DNA from: Nitrospirota bacterium
GTDB taxonomy: Bacteria; Nitrospirota; Thermodesulfovibrionia; Thermodesulfovibrionales; UBA1546
Length of the DNA stretch: 64,000 nt
Assembly: GCA_016208915.1 (NCBI GenBank)
Contig: JACQXE010000052.1
Location: 23,268-87,267, forward strand
Reading direction: 5' to 3'
Shown here in pieces: positions 19,963-29,725 of this stretch. How positions within the stretch are numbered: position 1 is the stretch's first letter; every line of letters starts with the position of its first letter. The translations under genes and the position numbers were made by a program. The notes under the pieces are model-generated. The model worked only from the letters and a program-made list of their open reading frames with translations, ran no database searches and had not been told where the DNA came from.

Positions 19963-20892
19963 TTAATTGCGCAATTGCATTATCTTCTCTTCCATGTCTG
20001 CAGGCAGAGGGCTGTGGAATTCGAGATATCCGCCTGTAACAGGGTGCACGAATCCAAGAAGTTCTGCATGAAGCATCTGTCTCGGAAATGTTATTTTCTC
20101 CCCTGACTTCATAGCTATTTCCACTTTTTTCCCATAAGTCCTGTCGCCAAGCAGGGGATGGCCTATTGAAGAGAAATGTACCCGTATCTGATGTGTCCGG
20201 CCTGTTTTTATCTGCGCCTCTATGAGTGCGGCATTATGAAATCTTTCTATCACGCTCCACAGGGTAGATGCCTTCTTGCCTTTTTTAACCCTTGTTGACA
20301 TTTTTTTCCTGTCAGATGCAGATCTTCCTATGGATGATGATATCTCTCCCTGGTCTTCTTTGGGATGGCCGTATATTAGGGCAAGGTATCTTTTTTTTAT
20401 TGTGCGCTGCCTGAACTGTTCAGCAAGACCGTAGTATGCCTTGTCATCAAGAGCCACAACCATGATTCCTGAGGTGTCTTTATCAAGCCTGTGCACAACC
20501 CCGGGCCTTAAGGGCCCGCCTGTTTTTGCAAGCTTCTTGCAGTGATATGAAAGGGCATTCATCAGCGTGCCTCTTCTGTGCCCTGCAGCAGGATATACAA
20601 CCATGCCAGGAGGCTTGTTCACCACAATGAGATGCGCATCTTTATAGAGTATTTCAACAGGGATGTTCTCGGGGGTGAGACTATGCTGCTTTTCTTCGGG
20701 CCTTGTGACGGCAATTGTGTCGCCTGTCTTTGCCCTGTAGTTCCGGATAACCGCTTTTGAATTGACAAGCAGCAAGCCTTTTTCTATAAGCCTCTGTATC
20801 TGGGAACGGCTGACGCCTGTCTTTTCAGCAGCCAATATATCTATACGTTTCCCTGAATCCTCTGCAAAAACATTTATCTTCTGGGATTGCAT
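19963..20892 (-). CDS. rluD: 23S rRNA pseudouridine synthase, RluD family
   Basis: N-terminal S4 domain, PGVVHRLDKDTSGIMVVA catalytic motif, KTGRTHQIRVH. Confidence 0.92.
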   Translation of the reverse strand: MQSQKINVFAEDSGKRIDILAAEKTGVSRSQIQRLIEKGLLLVNSKAVIRNYRAKTGDTIAVTRPEEKQHSLTPENIPVEILYKDAHLIVVNKPPGMVVYPAAGHRRGTLMNALSYHCKKLAKTGGPLRPGVVHRLDKDTSGIMVVALDDKAYYGLAEQFRQRTIKKRYLALIYGHPKEDQGEISSSIGRSASDRKKMSTRVKKGKKASTLWSVIERFHNAALIEAQIKTGRTHQIRVHFSSIGHPLLGDRTYGKKVEIAMKSGEKITFPRQMLHAELLGFVHPVTGGYLEFHSPLPADMEEKIMQLRN

Positions 20893-21014
20893 CTCAGGTT
20901 AATTTTAACCTAAATTGCATATATTAATTGCATACATTTTTTTGTTTACACATCTGGTTTTATGGAGCTATACTAACACGCTAATTCTGTTTTAGAAGGT
21001 CAGGGGGAGTAATT

Positions 21015-23270
21015 ATGAAAAAGAAAGAAGCCTTGTTTTTTTATTTCATTCTCACAATTATTTTTGCAGCATACGGGTTCAATGCGTCTGCAGAGGAGCT
21101 TCCATTAGTAAAATTTATCGAGGTCCAAGGGCTTAAAAGGATAGATGAAGGCGCTGTAAAATCAAGGATAACGCAGAAGACAGGAGAAAACCTCGCGAGT
21201 GAAAAGACTGCAAACGATATAAAAAATATATACAAGATGGGCTACTTTGATAACGTGCGGGTTGAGATAGAGCCTTTTGAAGGCGGGATAAAACTCATCT
21301 ACATTATAAGGGAAAAGCCGACCATTATAAAAATAGACTTTCAGGGGAATGAGAAACTTGAGGATTCAAAACTAAAGGAAAAGATAACGATAACCCCCAA
21401 TTCCATCGCTGATACTGTGCTGATACAGGACAATGCTGCAAGACTCCACGCTTTTTACGAGGAAGAAGGCTACTATCTTTCGAATGTTGTGCCTGTCGTG
21501 AAAAGGATAAGCGACGATGAGATAGCTCTTACCTATCAGATAAAAGAGGGCCCGAAGGTAAAGATACGAAAGATAAATATCGAAGGGAATAAGGCATTTT
21601 CTCAGAGAGAGCTTAAAAAAATTATGAAGACCGGAGAGTGGTGGATATTTTCCTTTGTGACATCTTCCGGATACTATACGAAGGGGGAGATGAATACAGA
21701 CATAGAGAGGATAAGAGACCATTACTTTAATAACGGATACGTCAAAGTTGTTGTGGCAGACCCCAGTATCCAGCTTGCAGAGGACAAGGAAGGGATGGCA
21801 ATTAACATCAGGATATCTGAAGGAGAACAGTACAGGATATCATCCATAGAGATGTCGGGGAACAAGGCGTTTTCTGAGGATGAACTCAGGGGAAAGATAA
21901 AGTCTTCCATAAATCAGGTCTTCAGCAGGGCCTCTCTCAGAAAAGATATTGCGGCAATGACAGAGATATATGCAGAAAAGGGCTATGCGCTTGTGAGCAT
22001 ATATCCTGACATATCACCTGATGACGCCAAAAAAGAGGTTAAGGTAACCTTCAGGATAGATGAGGGTGCTATCTTCAGGCTAGGCAGGATAGAGATATCA
22101 GGGAATGTAAAGACAAGGGATAAGGTTATACGAAGAGAGGTGAGGCTTGATGAGGGAGAGATATTCAACGGCGCCCTTTTCAAGAGGAGTTATGAGAGGA
22201 TTACTAACCTGAATTTTTTTGAATCCGTAGATATGCAGCCACGTCCGAGACCTGAAGAAAAAATTGTTGATGTTGATATAAAGGTGAAGGAAAGGCCGAC
22301 AGGTTTTCTCAGTGTCGGCGGGGGGTATAGTTCTGTTGATAAGTTTGTTGCAATGGTCGATCTGACGCAAGGCAACCTTTTCGGCAAAGGCCAGTATATA
22401 AAGCTCAAGGGAGAGCTTGGCGGAAGAAGCACGTTTTATGAGCTTGCATTCAGGGATCCGTGGTTTATGGATAAACCTGTCTCATTCGGGACGAGCATAT
22501 ACAAAACCATGAGAGATTTTCTGCAATATCACAGAAAAGCGATAGGGTTTGATGTTTCTTTCGGAAAGAGCTTTTCTGAGTACTGGAAGGGCGATATTAC
22601 ATACAACTATGAAAATGCGACAATATATGATGTGGATTCAGCCGCATCATCAACTGTAAAAGAACAGGAAGGCAAAAAGGTAACAAGCAGCATTACCCCT
22701 GCAATAGTAAGGGATTCAAGGGATAATTTTCTCGACACACATAAAGGCTCGAAGAATTCTCTGTATGTAACTTATGCAGGACTTGGCGGAGACAATAATT
22801 TTGTAAAAAGTGTGGTCGAATCTGCATGGTTCTTTCCTGTAAGCGAAAACACTACTGTCTCCCTCAGAGGCCGCTACGGCTATGCAACAGGTATTTCAGG
22901 AAAGCCTTTACCATTGTATGAAAGATTTTATGTGGGTGGTATATACACTGTCCGCGGGCTCGGTTTCGGCGAGGCAGGGCCGAGAGATTCCGGCGACAAT
23001 GTTATAGGCGGGACAAAGGAGTTAATCTTCAATGCAGAGTACATATTCCCTCTCATAAGCGACATCAGGCTTAAAGGAGTCGCTTTTTTTGATGCAGGCA
23101 AGGCATACGATTCTTCAGAGGACTTTGGAAACCTGAGGCATACAGCAGGCGCTGGGTTCCGTTGGATTTCGCCGATAGGTCCTCTGAGGCTGGAGTGGGG
23201 ATACAATATAGATCCCAAACCGGGTGAGAGCAAGGGAAGATGGGAATTCACATTCGGGACGTTTTTCTGA
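21015..23270 (+). CDS. bamA: Outer membrane protein assembly factor BamA
   Basis: Signal peptide, POTRA repeats, barrel with YVGGIYTVRGLGFGEAGPRD. Confidence 0.93.
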   Translation: MKKKEALFFYFILTIIFAAYGFNASAEELPLVKFIEVQGLKRIDEGAVKSRITQKTGENLASEKTANDIKNIYKMGYFDNVRVEIEPFEGGIKLIYIIREKPTIIKIDFQGNEKLEDSKLKEKITITPNSIADTVLIQDNAARLHAFYEEEGYYLSNVVPVVKRISDDEIALTYQIKEGPKVKIRKINIEGNKAFSQRELKKIMKTGEWWIFSFVTSSGYYTKGEMNTDIERIRDHYFNNGYVKVVVADPSIQLAEDKEGMAINIRISEGEQYRISSIEMSGNKAFSEDELRGKIKSSINQVFSRASLRKDIAAMTEIYAEKGYALVSIYPDISPDDAKKEVKVTFRIDEGAIFRLGRIEISGNVKTRDKVIRREVRLDEGEIFNGALFKRSYERITNLNFFESVDMQPRPRPEEKIVDVDIKVKERPTGFLSVGGGYSSVDKFVAMVDLTQGNLFGKGQYIKLKGELGGRSTFYELAFRDPWFMDKPVSFGTSIYKTMRDFLQYHRKAIGFDVSFGKSFSEYWKGDITYNYENATIYDVDSAASSTVKEQEGKKVTSSITPAIVRDSRDNFLDTHKGSKNSLYVTYAGLGGDNNFVKSVVESAWFFPVSENTTVSLRGRYGYATGISGKPLPLYERFYVGGIYTVRGLGFGEAGPRDSGDNVIGGTKELIFNAEYIFPLISDIRLKGVAFFDAGKAYDSSEDFGNLRHTAGAGFRWISPIGPLRLEWGYNIDPKPGESKGRWEFTFGTFF

Positions 23271-23293
23271 GATAAGCTATCTGAAAACGGATT

Positions 23294-23314
23294 AAAGGCT
23301 GAGAGCTGACAGCT
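23294..23314 (+). repeat. Short repeat aaaggctgagagctgacagct
   Basis: Near-identical to the reverse complement of 1574-1594 (aaaagctgaaagctgacagct). Confidence 0.5.
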
Positions 23315-23342
23315 TGATGCGCATAAAATAAAGGAGGAAAGA

Positions 23343-23906
23343 ATGAAAAGGACAGTGTTGATGTTTATTATGGTCTTGCTCGTTGCTGCAACTGCAGCAG
23401 CATCAGAACAGTTCAAGGTAGGTGTTATTGATCTTCAGCGCGCGGTGATTGAGTCAGAGGGAGGCAAGAAGGCAAGAAGCGATTTTGAATCACTGATCAA
23501 AACAAAACAGGCAGTAGCTGATGAAAAGGCGAATGCCATAGATAAACTCAAGGCAGATTTGGACAAACAGGCATCAGTCCTTTCTGCAGACGCAAAGAAA
23601 GCAAAGGAAGAGGAACTGGATAAGCTGATGAGGGATTACCAGAGACTTGTTAATGATGCACAGGCAGATATAAAGAAGAAAGAAGGCGAATTGACAGAGG
23701 CGATACTCAAGGATATCCATGAGATCATTGGCGCCTTTGCACAGGAAGAGGGCTATGACATTGTATTGCCGAAAGATTTATCGGTCTATTCGAAGAAGGA
23801 GATTGACATTACTGACATCATTGTGAAGAAATTCAATGAGTCAAAAGAGAAATCAAAGGAAGAACCAAAGGAAAAATCAAAGGAAAAACCCAAAGGGAAG
23901 AAATAG
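23343..23906 (+). CDS. OmpH/Skp family periplasmic chaperone
   Basis: Signal peptide, VGVIDLQRAVIESEGGKKARSDFE, coiled coil, Lys-rich tail; directly after bamA. Confidence 0.88.
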   Translation: MKRTVLMFIMVLLVAATAAASEQFKVGVIDLQRAVIESEGGKKARSDFESLIKTKQAVADEKANAIDKLKADLDKQASVLSADAKKAKEEELDKLMRDYQRLVNDAQADIKKKEGELTEAILKDIHEIIGAFAQEEGYDIVLPKDLSVYSKKEIDITDIIVKKFNESKEKSKEEPKEKSKEKPKGKK

Positions 23907-24053
23907 GATTAAATCTGATTGCATCTTGGCTCCTGAAGAGTGATATTTCCATAATGAGTTTTAGTTTAATATAACACCGGACAAAGGTGTTGACCTTTTT
24001 GATTATTTTATGATTCAATATAATTGAAGTTTCGGAAGTTTTTGTAGTGGCAA

Positions 24054-24086
24054 GCCGCAGAGACTTTGGACTTTGCGGTTTTTTTA
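24054..24086 (+). terminator. Rho-independent terminator
   Basis: CCGCA...TGCGG followed by TTTTTTT. Confidence 0.7.
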
Positions 24087-24141
24087 TTGCAAAAGTTCCG
24101 TAATCTTAAATCTTTATCTTTTTTGAAGGAGGTACAGCACA

Positions 24142-24342
24142 GTGGCAAAGGGTACAGTCAAATGGTTCAATGAGTCCAAGGGTTTCGGATTCATCACCAA
24201 GGAAGACGGAGGAGATGTGTTTGTCCATTATTCTGATATCCAGATTAATGGTTTCAAGTCTCTGTCTGAAGGCCAGAGCGTGAGCTTTGAGGTTGTTGAC
24301 GGGCCAAAGGGTCCTAAGGCAACGAACGTAACAAAAGCGTAG
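24142..24342 (+). CDS. Cold-shock domain protein
   Basis: [33 protein letters not shown] aaggagg. Confidence 0.95.
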   Translation: MAKGTVKWFNESKGFGFITKEDGGDVFVHYSDIQINGFKSLSEGQSVSFEVVDGPKGPKATNVTKA

Positions 24343-24379
24343 AACAAACATAGGCAGGCGCTGGTCTTCCGGCGCCTGC

Positions 24380-25225
24380 TCACATATTTTCTTTTCCTCT
24401 CTGATTTGCAAATTCTTCCAGAAGAAGATGCATCCTTTTTATGTTTTCTGTGTGCGGCAGATATTCAACAATCTTTCTTATATAAGCATGTTCAAGCAAT
24501 AGCCTGAAAGAAATGCTGAAGTTCAGGTCATAGACCCATGAAAGTTGCAGCAGCCTGAAATCATTCAGTGTCTTCAGATATGCAAGCGGTACGATCTCCT
24601 TTTTGTAGATGCAGGAAAGGGCTTTTTCCGAATATTCAGGTGTGTCAGGCAACCCAAGGTTGACTGCCGATGTCATGCCTTCCTCAGTTTTATAGTAGGG
24701 TTCTACAAAAACACGCCATATATCCAGCTTGTCTGCGTCTCTTATAAGTCTGAGGAATAGTACCGTCTCTCTGCTGTGAAGGTCAGGTATGGAAAATGCA
24801 TTGTGAAATCTCACTGAATCTAGAATTATTCCCTGTTCGTTTACAGGAAGATTTTTGAGCACACCCTTTTCATTTAATATGTCTGAGCCGAGTTTTCCGT
24901 GGTTGACAGAGGCGCTGTCACTGAATGTCCCGTATTTTGCATATTGGGGGAATCGGCCCAGATCGTGAAAAAGAGCTATTGTCACAGAAAGCATAATCTC
25001 ATTTCTGTCCAGAGACAAATCCTCTGTTATCCGATTGATATTGCTGCAGACATTGTGTGTATGCCCTTCTTTCAAAGATATGTTTCTCTGATCATCCGCA
25101 TTCTCTGAATAAAATGAGCGGCAGAAATCAGCAAACCATTTTTTAAAGAAAAAGAGATCCTTCTCTGTCATTTTTTTTGAGTTATCGGCACATTGGTTTT
25201 GAATTATAGCATGGGATATATTCAA
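24380..25225 (-). CDS. HD-domain phosphohydrolase
   Basis: LFHDLGRFPQYAKYGTF, SVNHGKLGSDIL, RDADKLDIWRVF. Confidence 0.85.
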   Translation of the reverse strand: MNISHAIIQNQCADNSKKMTEKDLFFFKKWFADFCRSFYSENADDQRNISLKEGHTHNVCSNINRITEDLSLDRNEIMLSVTIALFHDLGRFPQYAKYGTFSDSASVNHGKLGSDILNEKGVLKNLPVNEQGIILDSVRFHNAFSIPDLHSRETVLFLRLIRDADKLDIWRVFVEPYYKTEEGMTSAVNLGLPDTPEYSEKALSCIYKKEIVPLAYLKTLNDFRLLQLSWVYDLNFSISFRLLLEHAYIRKIVEYLPHTENIKRMHLLLEEFANQRGKENM

Positions 25226-25226
25226 A

Positions 25227-26479
25227 ATGATAAATTATTTCTTGATTTGTTATACTTTCATAAAAGCCATGGGCTATGAGAGCATGATGAAAAACAGCGC
25301 TTTACCGGGGCGGATAAAACTTTTTTTCTCCCGTCTCACTATAGCAAAGAAGATGCTCCTCGGCTATCTGTTACTTTCCGCCTTAACAGTAATAATCTCT
25401 GCCTTTTCGCTCTCCGGCCTCGAAAGGATAAACAGGATCAATAATAGCGTGCTGAAGACAGAGGTCCCGCTCATTGAGGCTACAGATAAAATGGTGGACA
25501 GTCTGTTTGCGCAGGAGCTTTACGGCCGCCGTTATTCAATCCTCAGAAGTCCTGATATGCTGGAATTGTTCTGGAAAAGGAGCGAAGAGTTCAACCGCCA
25601 CCTCGGACAGATTGACAAACTTGAAGGTCTGGGTGAAGTCTCTTTAAAACAGATAGAATCTATGCATAGTGAGTATAACGAACTCTTTATTAAAGGTGTA
25701 GCCGGTCTCTCAGCAATTTCATCGCAGCCAGGCGGCAGATACGATGTGAAGATTGTGAAGAAGCAGGAGGAACTTATAAAGGCTATAAAAGACTTGTCTT
25801 TGAGAGCACGGAGCAGTCAGAAGGAGAAGACGCTTCTGACTTCAAAAATCGGGACAAGAGCATTTCATGTTGCTGTAGTGCTATGCATCTTTGGCATGCT
25901 CTTTGGCATAGGCGCTGCAGTGCTTATTACAAGGAACATTTCAGGTTCGATCCATCAGTTAAAGATTGCTGCAGAACAGATATCTCACGGAAAATTTGAC
26001 AACATACCGGCTATAGATAATCAGGACGAACTCGGAGAGCTCTCAAACTCTTTTGGCGAGATGGCGATGAGACTTAAGCGGCTTGAAGAGATGCACCTTG
26101 ATACCAGCCCGCTGACAAGACTGCCCGATGGTGTGGCCATCGAGAAGGTCCTGAAAAAAAGACTGGATACACAATCCAGGCATTTGACAGGATGATTCTC
26201 GATTTCTATGATAATGAGGACAAGACTAAAGGTTATATAACAGGGAAGACACGTCAGGGTGAGGAACTAAACTTCCCTATAATGTCATTATCGATAGCAG
26301 TTGTTACGAATCAGCGCCGCAAGCTCACAGGCGCAATTGAGGTAGGAGAGATAGCTGCTGAACTCAAAGGGTATGCAAAGTCAATTGCAGGCAGCCTTTA
26401 TGTTGTAGATAAGAGAAGGAAAGAGTCCACTGGGGTTTCTGATGATAACGACATTCAGTTTTCAAAAGGATTGGGATAG
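25227..26479 (+). pseudogene. HAMP-GGDEF protein with internal deletion of the GGDEF core plus frameshift
   Basis: ORF 25227..26195 (TM, HAMP, start of GGDEF TSPLTRLPDGVAIEKVLKKRL) followed by ORF 26192..26479 (FDRMILDFYDNEDKTKGYI...PIMSLSIAVVTNQRRK...YVVDKRRK). Confidence 0.65.
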
Positions 26480-26557
26480 ATGAAGACAAGATTACATGCG
26501 GCATATAAACTTTTTATTAAGGCCTTTGAGCTGTGCATATGCGTTAAATTCATCTTT

Positions 26558-26586
26558 GTGGGGTTATTTCACCCAGCTTTTTTTTG
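26558..26586 (+). terminator. Rho-independent terminator
   Basis: tggggttatttcaccca followed by gctttttttt. Confidence 0.6.
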
Positions 26587-26709
26587 CTTTACCTGATATA
26601 ATAAGCACCATATAATAAATAATCTGCAGTGCCTAAAATTCAGAAAATCATTATTTAATAATAAGTTAAACTGCTTTCTTCCGTTAGAATCTCACAAATT
26701 TAGCGTAAG

Positions 26710-26723
26710 GGCATGAAAATTGC
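26710..26723 (+). promoter_or_regulatory. Candidate sigma-54 promoter
   Basis: GGCATGAAAATTGC: GG-N10-GC matching the -24/-12 pattern. Confidence 0.4.
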
Positions 26724-26864
26724 TTGTTTTTATATAGGAATTTGACTTTTTTTGTAGGGGGAAGGGGCTTCCGGTTTCAGGTTAGCTTTCTTTCAGCACG
26801 GAATGAAAAGTTTGCAGGCTATGGGCTGGAGACATAACTGTTTGCAAGATGGAGGGAATACGTC

Positions 26865-27176
26865 ATGAAACTGCTAATGATTTTGTTAATTTTCATTACA
26901 GTCGTTAGTTTTTTTAAATTGTTTGGTGAAAAGACCGAGCCTATGATATTGGCGCGCCTGAAGGCAGGCAAGACGGTTACCGTAGGAGACATCATAATCA
27001 CGCCGCATAAGGATTGGAAAGAAGGTAATCCTATCTTTTATATATGGAACAGGCAGGAGACATCTGCAATGTCTGGTCTTAAAGACCAACAGGATGAAAG
27101 ACAGGATATCAAAACAGAAAAGACAGCAATGGTGATGAGAGACAGATTCAGATATAGAGTTCTGAATGAAGAGTAA
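26865..27176 (+). CDS. Small protein with N-terminal membrane segment, unknown function
   Basis: MKLLMILLIFITVVSFFKLF...; plausible start, no antisense alternative. Confidence 0.5.
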   Translation: MKLLMILLIFITVVSFFKLFGEKTEPMILARLKAGKTVTVGDIIITPHKDWKEGNPIFYIWNRQETSAMSGLKDQQDERQDIKTEKTAMVMRDRFRYRVLNEE

Positions 27177-27190
27177 ACGGTTTTCCTTTA

Positions 27191-27277
27191 TTGGATAAAG
27201 AAGCAAGACGGTTGGGTGTGCCTCGACAATCCATAATCAAGGTTTGGGTTGCAGAACGTCTTGAAAAAGCAAGTTGA
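27191..27277 (+). pseudogene. C-terminal fragment of a ribbon-helix-helix antitoxin
   Basis: LDKEARRLGVPRQSIIKVWVAERLEKAS*. Confidence 0.5.
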
Positions 27278-27329
27278 TAAAATCTGATCTTATTGCAAAG
27301 CTGCAAAAGATATTTATGAGGAGAAAACT

Positions 27330-27551
27330 ATGAGAAGACATTTTATGATATGCGTGGATAATCTAGGTTATGAATCGTCATTGGAGGCAAGAAAACTGTA
27401 TGAAGTTTTGATTGACAGGGAGGCGGAAAAACATCATCAGATACGAGTCATTGATGAGTCAGGCGAAGATTATTTATATCCTGAAAAGTTTTTTGCTCCT
27501 GTGCGATTGCCTCTTATCACAAAAGAAAAATTAGAATTAGCGGCGGCATAA
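27330..27551 (+). CDS. Small conserved-looking protein, unknown function
   Basis: MRRHFMICVDNLGYESSLEARKLYEVLIDREAEKHHQIRVIDESGEDYLYPEKFFAPVRLP. Confidence 0.5.
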   Translation: MRRHFMICVDNLGYESSLEARKLYEVLIDREAEKHHQIRVIDESGEDYLYPEKFFAPVRLPLITKEKLELAAA

Positions 27552-27559
27552 CGAATCAC

Positions 27560-27618
27560 TTCTTGACAGGATAGCAAAGGTGTTTAACAGAAGGCTTGTG
27601 ATTTCTTTGCAGAGGTAA
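27560..27618 (+). pseudogene. 3' fragment of an XRE (HigA-like) antitoxin gene
   Basis: LLDRIAKVFNRRLVISLQR*, near-identical at DNA level to the end of 62065..62349. Confidence 0.65.
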
Positions 27619-27664
27619 GGTAAAAGTGTTAAACTCAGGCATCTGAATAAATGAGGGGGATAAA

Positions 27665-28207
27665 ATGAGCAATCTGCCCTTAAAACAAAGGCATTTCTTT
27701 TTAAATCTGAACAGCCTCAAGCTGATAATCCTGATTTTTCTGATAACCTTCCCATGTATTTCACTTGCCAATGCTGATAAGGTTTTTAAAGAAAACTCCA
27801 AGGCAGTGGTGGTTGTCATAACTTATAAAGAGAAAGGCGAGCCGATAAGTCAGGGAAGCGGATTTATTGTAAGAACAGACGGAGCAATAATTACAAATTA
27901 TCATGTTATCAGCAATGCAAAAAGCATTAAGGTAAAGGCAGGCGATAAGGTTTTAGATGTTGAGGGCTTGATACATGCAGATAAAGAAAACTTTGATGGA
28001 ACATTGAGATTAATACTTAATGGGAGCTTTCAATTCAATGATAGAACCAACTTATCAAAGGCTGGAGCCGATCTTGCTGTGACATATGGAATACGTAATC
28101 ATGGCGCACATAAGGTAACATCAGTATCAACAATTTACCTTCAGTTTAAAGAGATACGGCAAAGATTATTCAATACCTTATTCTTTGCAGTAGAATTACT
28201 TTATTAG
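27665..28207 (+). pseudogene. Truncated trypsin-like (HtrA/DegP-type) protease, joined to unrelated sequence
   Basis: QGSGFIVRTDGAIITNYHVISNAKSIKVK...GLIHADKEN then non-protease sequence; no Asp/Ser catalytic parts. Confidence 0.6.
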
Positions 28208-28406
28208 TATAAGGTGCAAAACAATTCAATCCACGGGACTCCGTTTCACTTCGCCCGTGATTTCAAGGTTACCAAAATCTCTGCCAGTAAGCAAAAGAAC
28301 TAAATCATAGTTTCCATTTAACATCACATTTAGTTATGGCAGGAATAGATAGAACCACAGTCTATGAAGTGTTAGGGAATAAAAACATTACATTGCAAAT
28401 AAACAG

Positions 28407-28478
28407 AGCCGGGGAGGAGAGTCGAACTCCCGACCAGCTGATTACGAATCAGCTGCTCTACCACTGAGCTACCCCGGC
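28407..28478 (-). tRNA. tRNA-Thr(CGT)
   Basis: Cloverleaf GCCGGGGTAGCTCAGTGGTAGAGCAGCTGATTCGTAATCAGCTGGTCGGGAGTTCGACTCTCCTCCCCGGC, anticodon CGT. Confidence 0.93.
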
Positions 28479-28500
28479 GGTTTTCTATATTACACTTTTT

Positions 28501-28634
28501 AAAGATGGAAGATATAGTGTTAGAGCGGCTTATTTTGCCGATATTCAGACAGTAAGACATAAAAATATCAAGAGGTAAAATCCTCGGAGGCCGCAAGGCC
28601 GAGAATGAGCGAAAATACTATATCTTCCATCTTT
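28501..28634 (-). repeat. Repeat element with conserved core and private perfect inverted arms, copy B
   Basis: 18-bp perfect arms aaagatggaagatatagt (28501-28518)/actatatcttccatcttt (28617-28634); core 28523-28611 on minus strand, 76/89 match to copy A by hand. Confidence 0.85.
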
Positions 28635-28636
28635 TT

Positions 28637-29608
28637 CTATCTTTTATTATATTCCATCATTGCCTCTTTTTCAGGCGCATCAGGACATCCCCTGTATTTC
28701 GGAGAGAAGTGCATGACAACAAGATTTTTCACGCTCGCCTCCTTTGCAATCATTCCTGCTGTTTTTGCAGTGAGATGATGCCTGTCCAATGCCCTTTCCT
28801 TGTCTTCTTCAAGAAAATATGCCTCACAGTAAAGCGTGTCAGAATCCCTGATGAGTGCAATGATTTTTTCAATGTTGTCTTTATCCATTGAGGAGTCAGC
28901 AATATACGATATCTTCTGCCCCTCTGTTATATTTGCAATGCCTCTGAGTTCTTTCATTGTATATGTCTTATCCATGATTTTGAAAATTCTGCTTTCATCA
29001 TGTGATTCTCTTATTGCCTTTTTAAATTCTGAAAGCCATGGGCCTACCGGAAGCCCCATCCTGTTGAGAGCTGCCTTATCAATATTTATATGAAAGTTTT
29101 CTTTGAGAGAAAAACCGAGGCATGGTATCTGATGGATAAGAGAGACTGACCTGACCTCAAAATATGATTCCTTAAGTACAGCGCCGTCAAATGGCATGTC
29201 TTCATGATCTATCCTGTTAAAGCAATTTTCAGCATAAAAACCTGAATGCCTGATAAGATTCCCATCTGTTTCAAATGCCTCAATCCTGAGGGGATACTCT
29301 TTTATAAGATTCCATGTGTATCCTGCGAGCTTTCCCTCAATGCCTTTTATTATATTCACAGGCCCGAATATCCTTAATGGGATATCTCTTCTCAAAAGCG
29401 CCCTTAGTAATACATCAAATCCTATGAAGTGGTCTATGTGTGTATGGGTCACAAAGACATCTGTTATCTTCTGGAGACCGCTTGGATCGAGCCTATTTAT
29501 ATCACCGAGATCAAAAAGTAGCGCCCTTTTTTCTCTCAGTATTCTGATGTAAAGACATGGGTCTTCAAAAGGACTGTTTATAAGCCTGTGGTGAAAAATT
29601 GGTTTCAT
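28637..29608 (-). CDS. Ribonuclease Z-like metallo-beta-lactamase family protein
   Basis: FVTHTHIDHFIGFDVLLRALLRRD, YIADSSMDKDN, CEAYFLEEDKERALDRHHLTAKTAG, VVMHFSPKY. Confidence 0.88.
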   Translation of the reverse strand: MKPIFHHRLINSPFEDPCLYIRILREKRALLFDLGDINRLDPSGLQKITDVFVTHTHIDHFIGFDVLLRALLRRDIPLRIFGPVNIIKGIEGKLAGYTWNLIKEYPLRIEAFETDGNLIRHSGFYAENCFNRIDHEDMPFDGAVLKESYFEVRSVSLIHQIPCLGFSLKENFHINIDKAALNRMGLPVGPWLSEFKKAIRESHDESRIFKIMDKTYTMKELRGIANITEGQKISYIADSSMDKDNIEKIIALIRDSDTLYCEAYFLEEDKERALDRHHLTAKTAGMIAKEASVKNLVVMHFSPKYRGCPDAPEKEAMMEYNKR

Positions 29609-29725
29609 AGGGGATTATATCCCATTGTGATATAATAAATCCAAAATATGCAGGTATGATGTAATTAGAGTCAAATGCTATAATTTACAAGTGTTGTTCT
29701 ATAAGATATCAAAACCGGAGGGCAT

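Noticed and set aside
28238-28272. Imperfect palindrome ccacgggactccgtttcacttcgcccgtg
   Set aside because: Could be a REP-like hairpin or terminator but only one copy was noticed and there is no U tract.
28372-28596. ORF 28372..28596 as a gene
   Set aside because: Covers tRNA-Thr and repeat copy B; not a credible protein.
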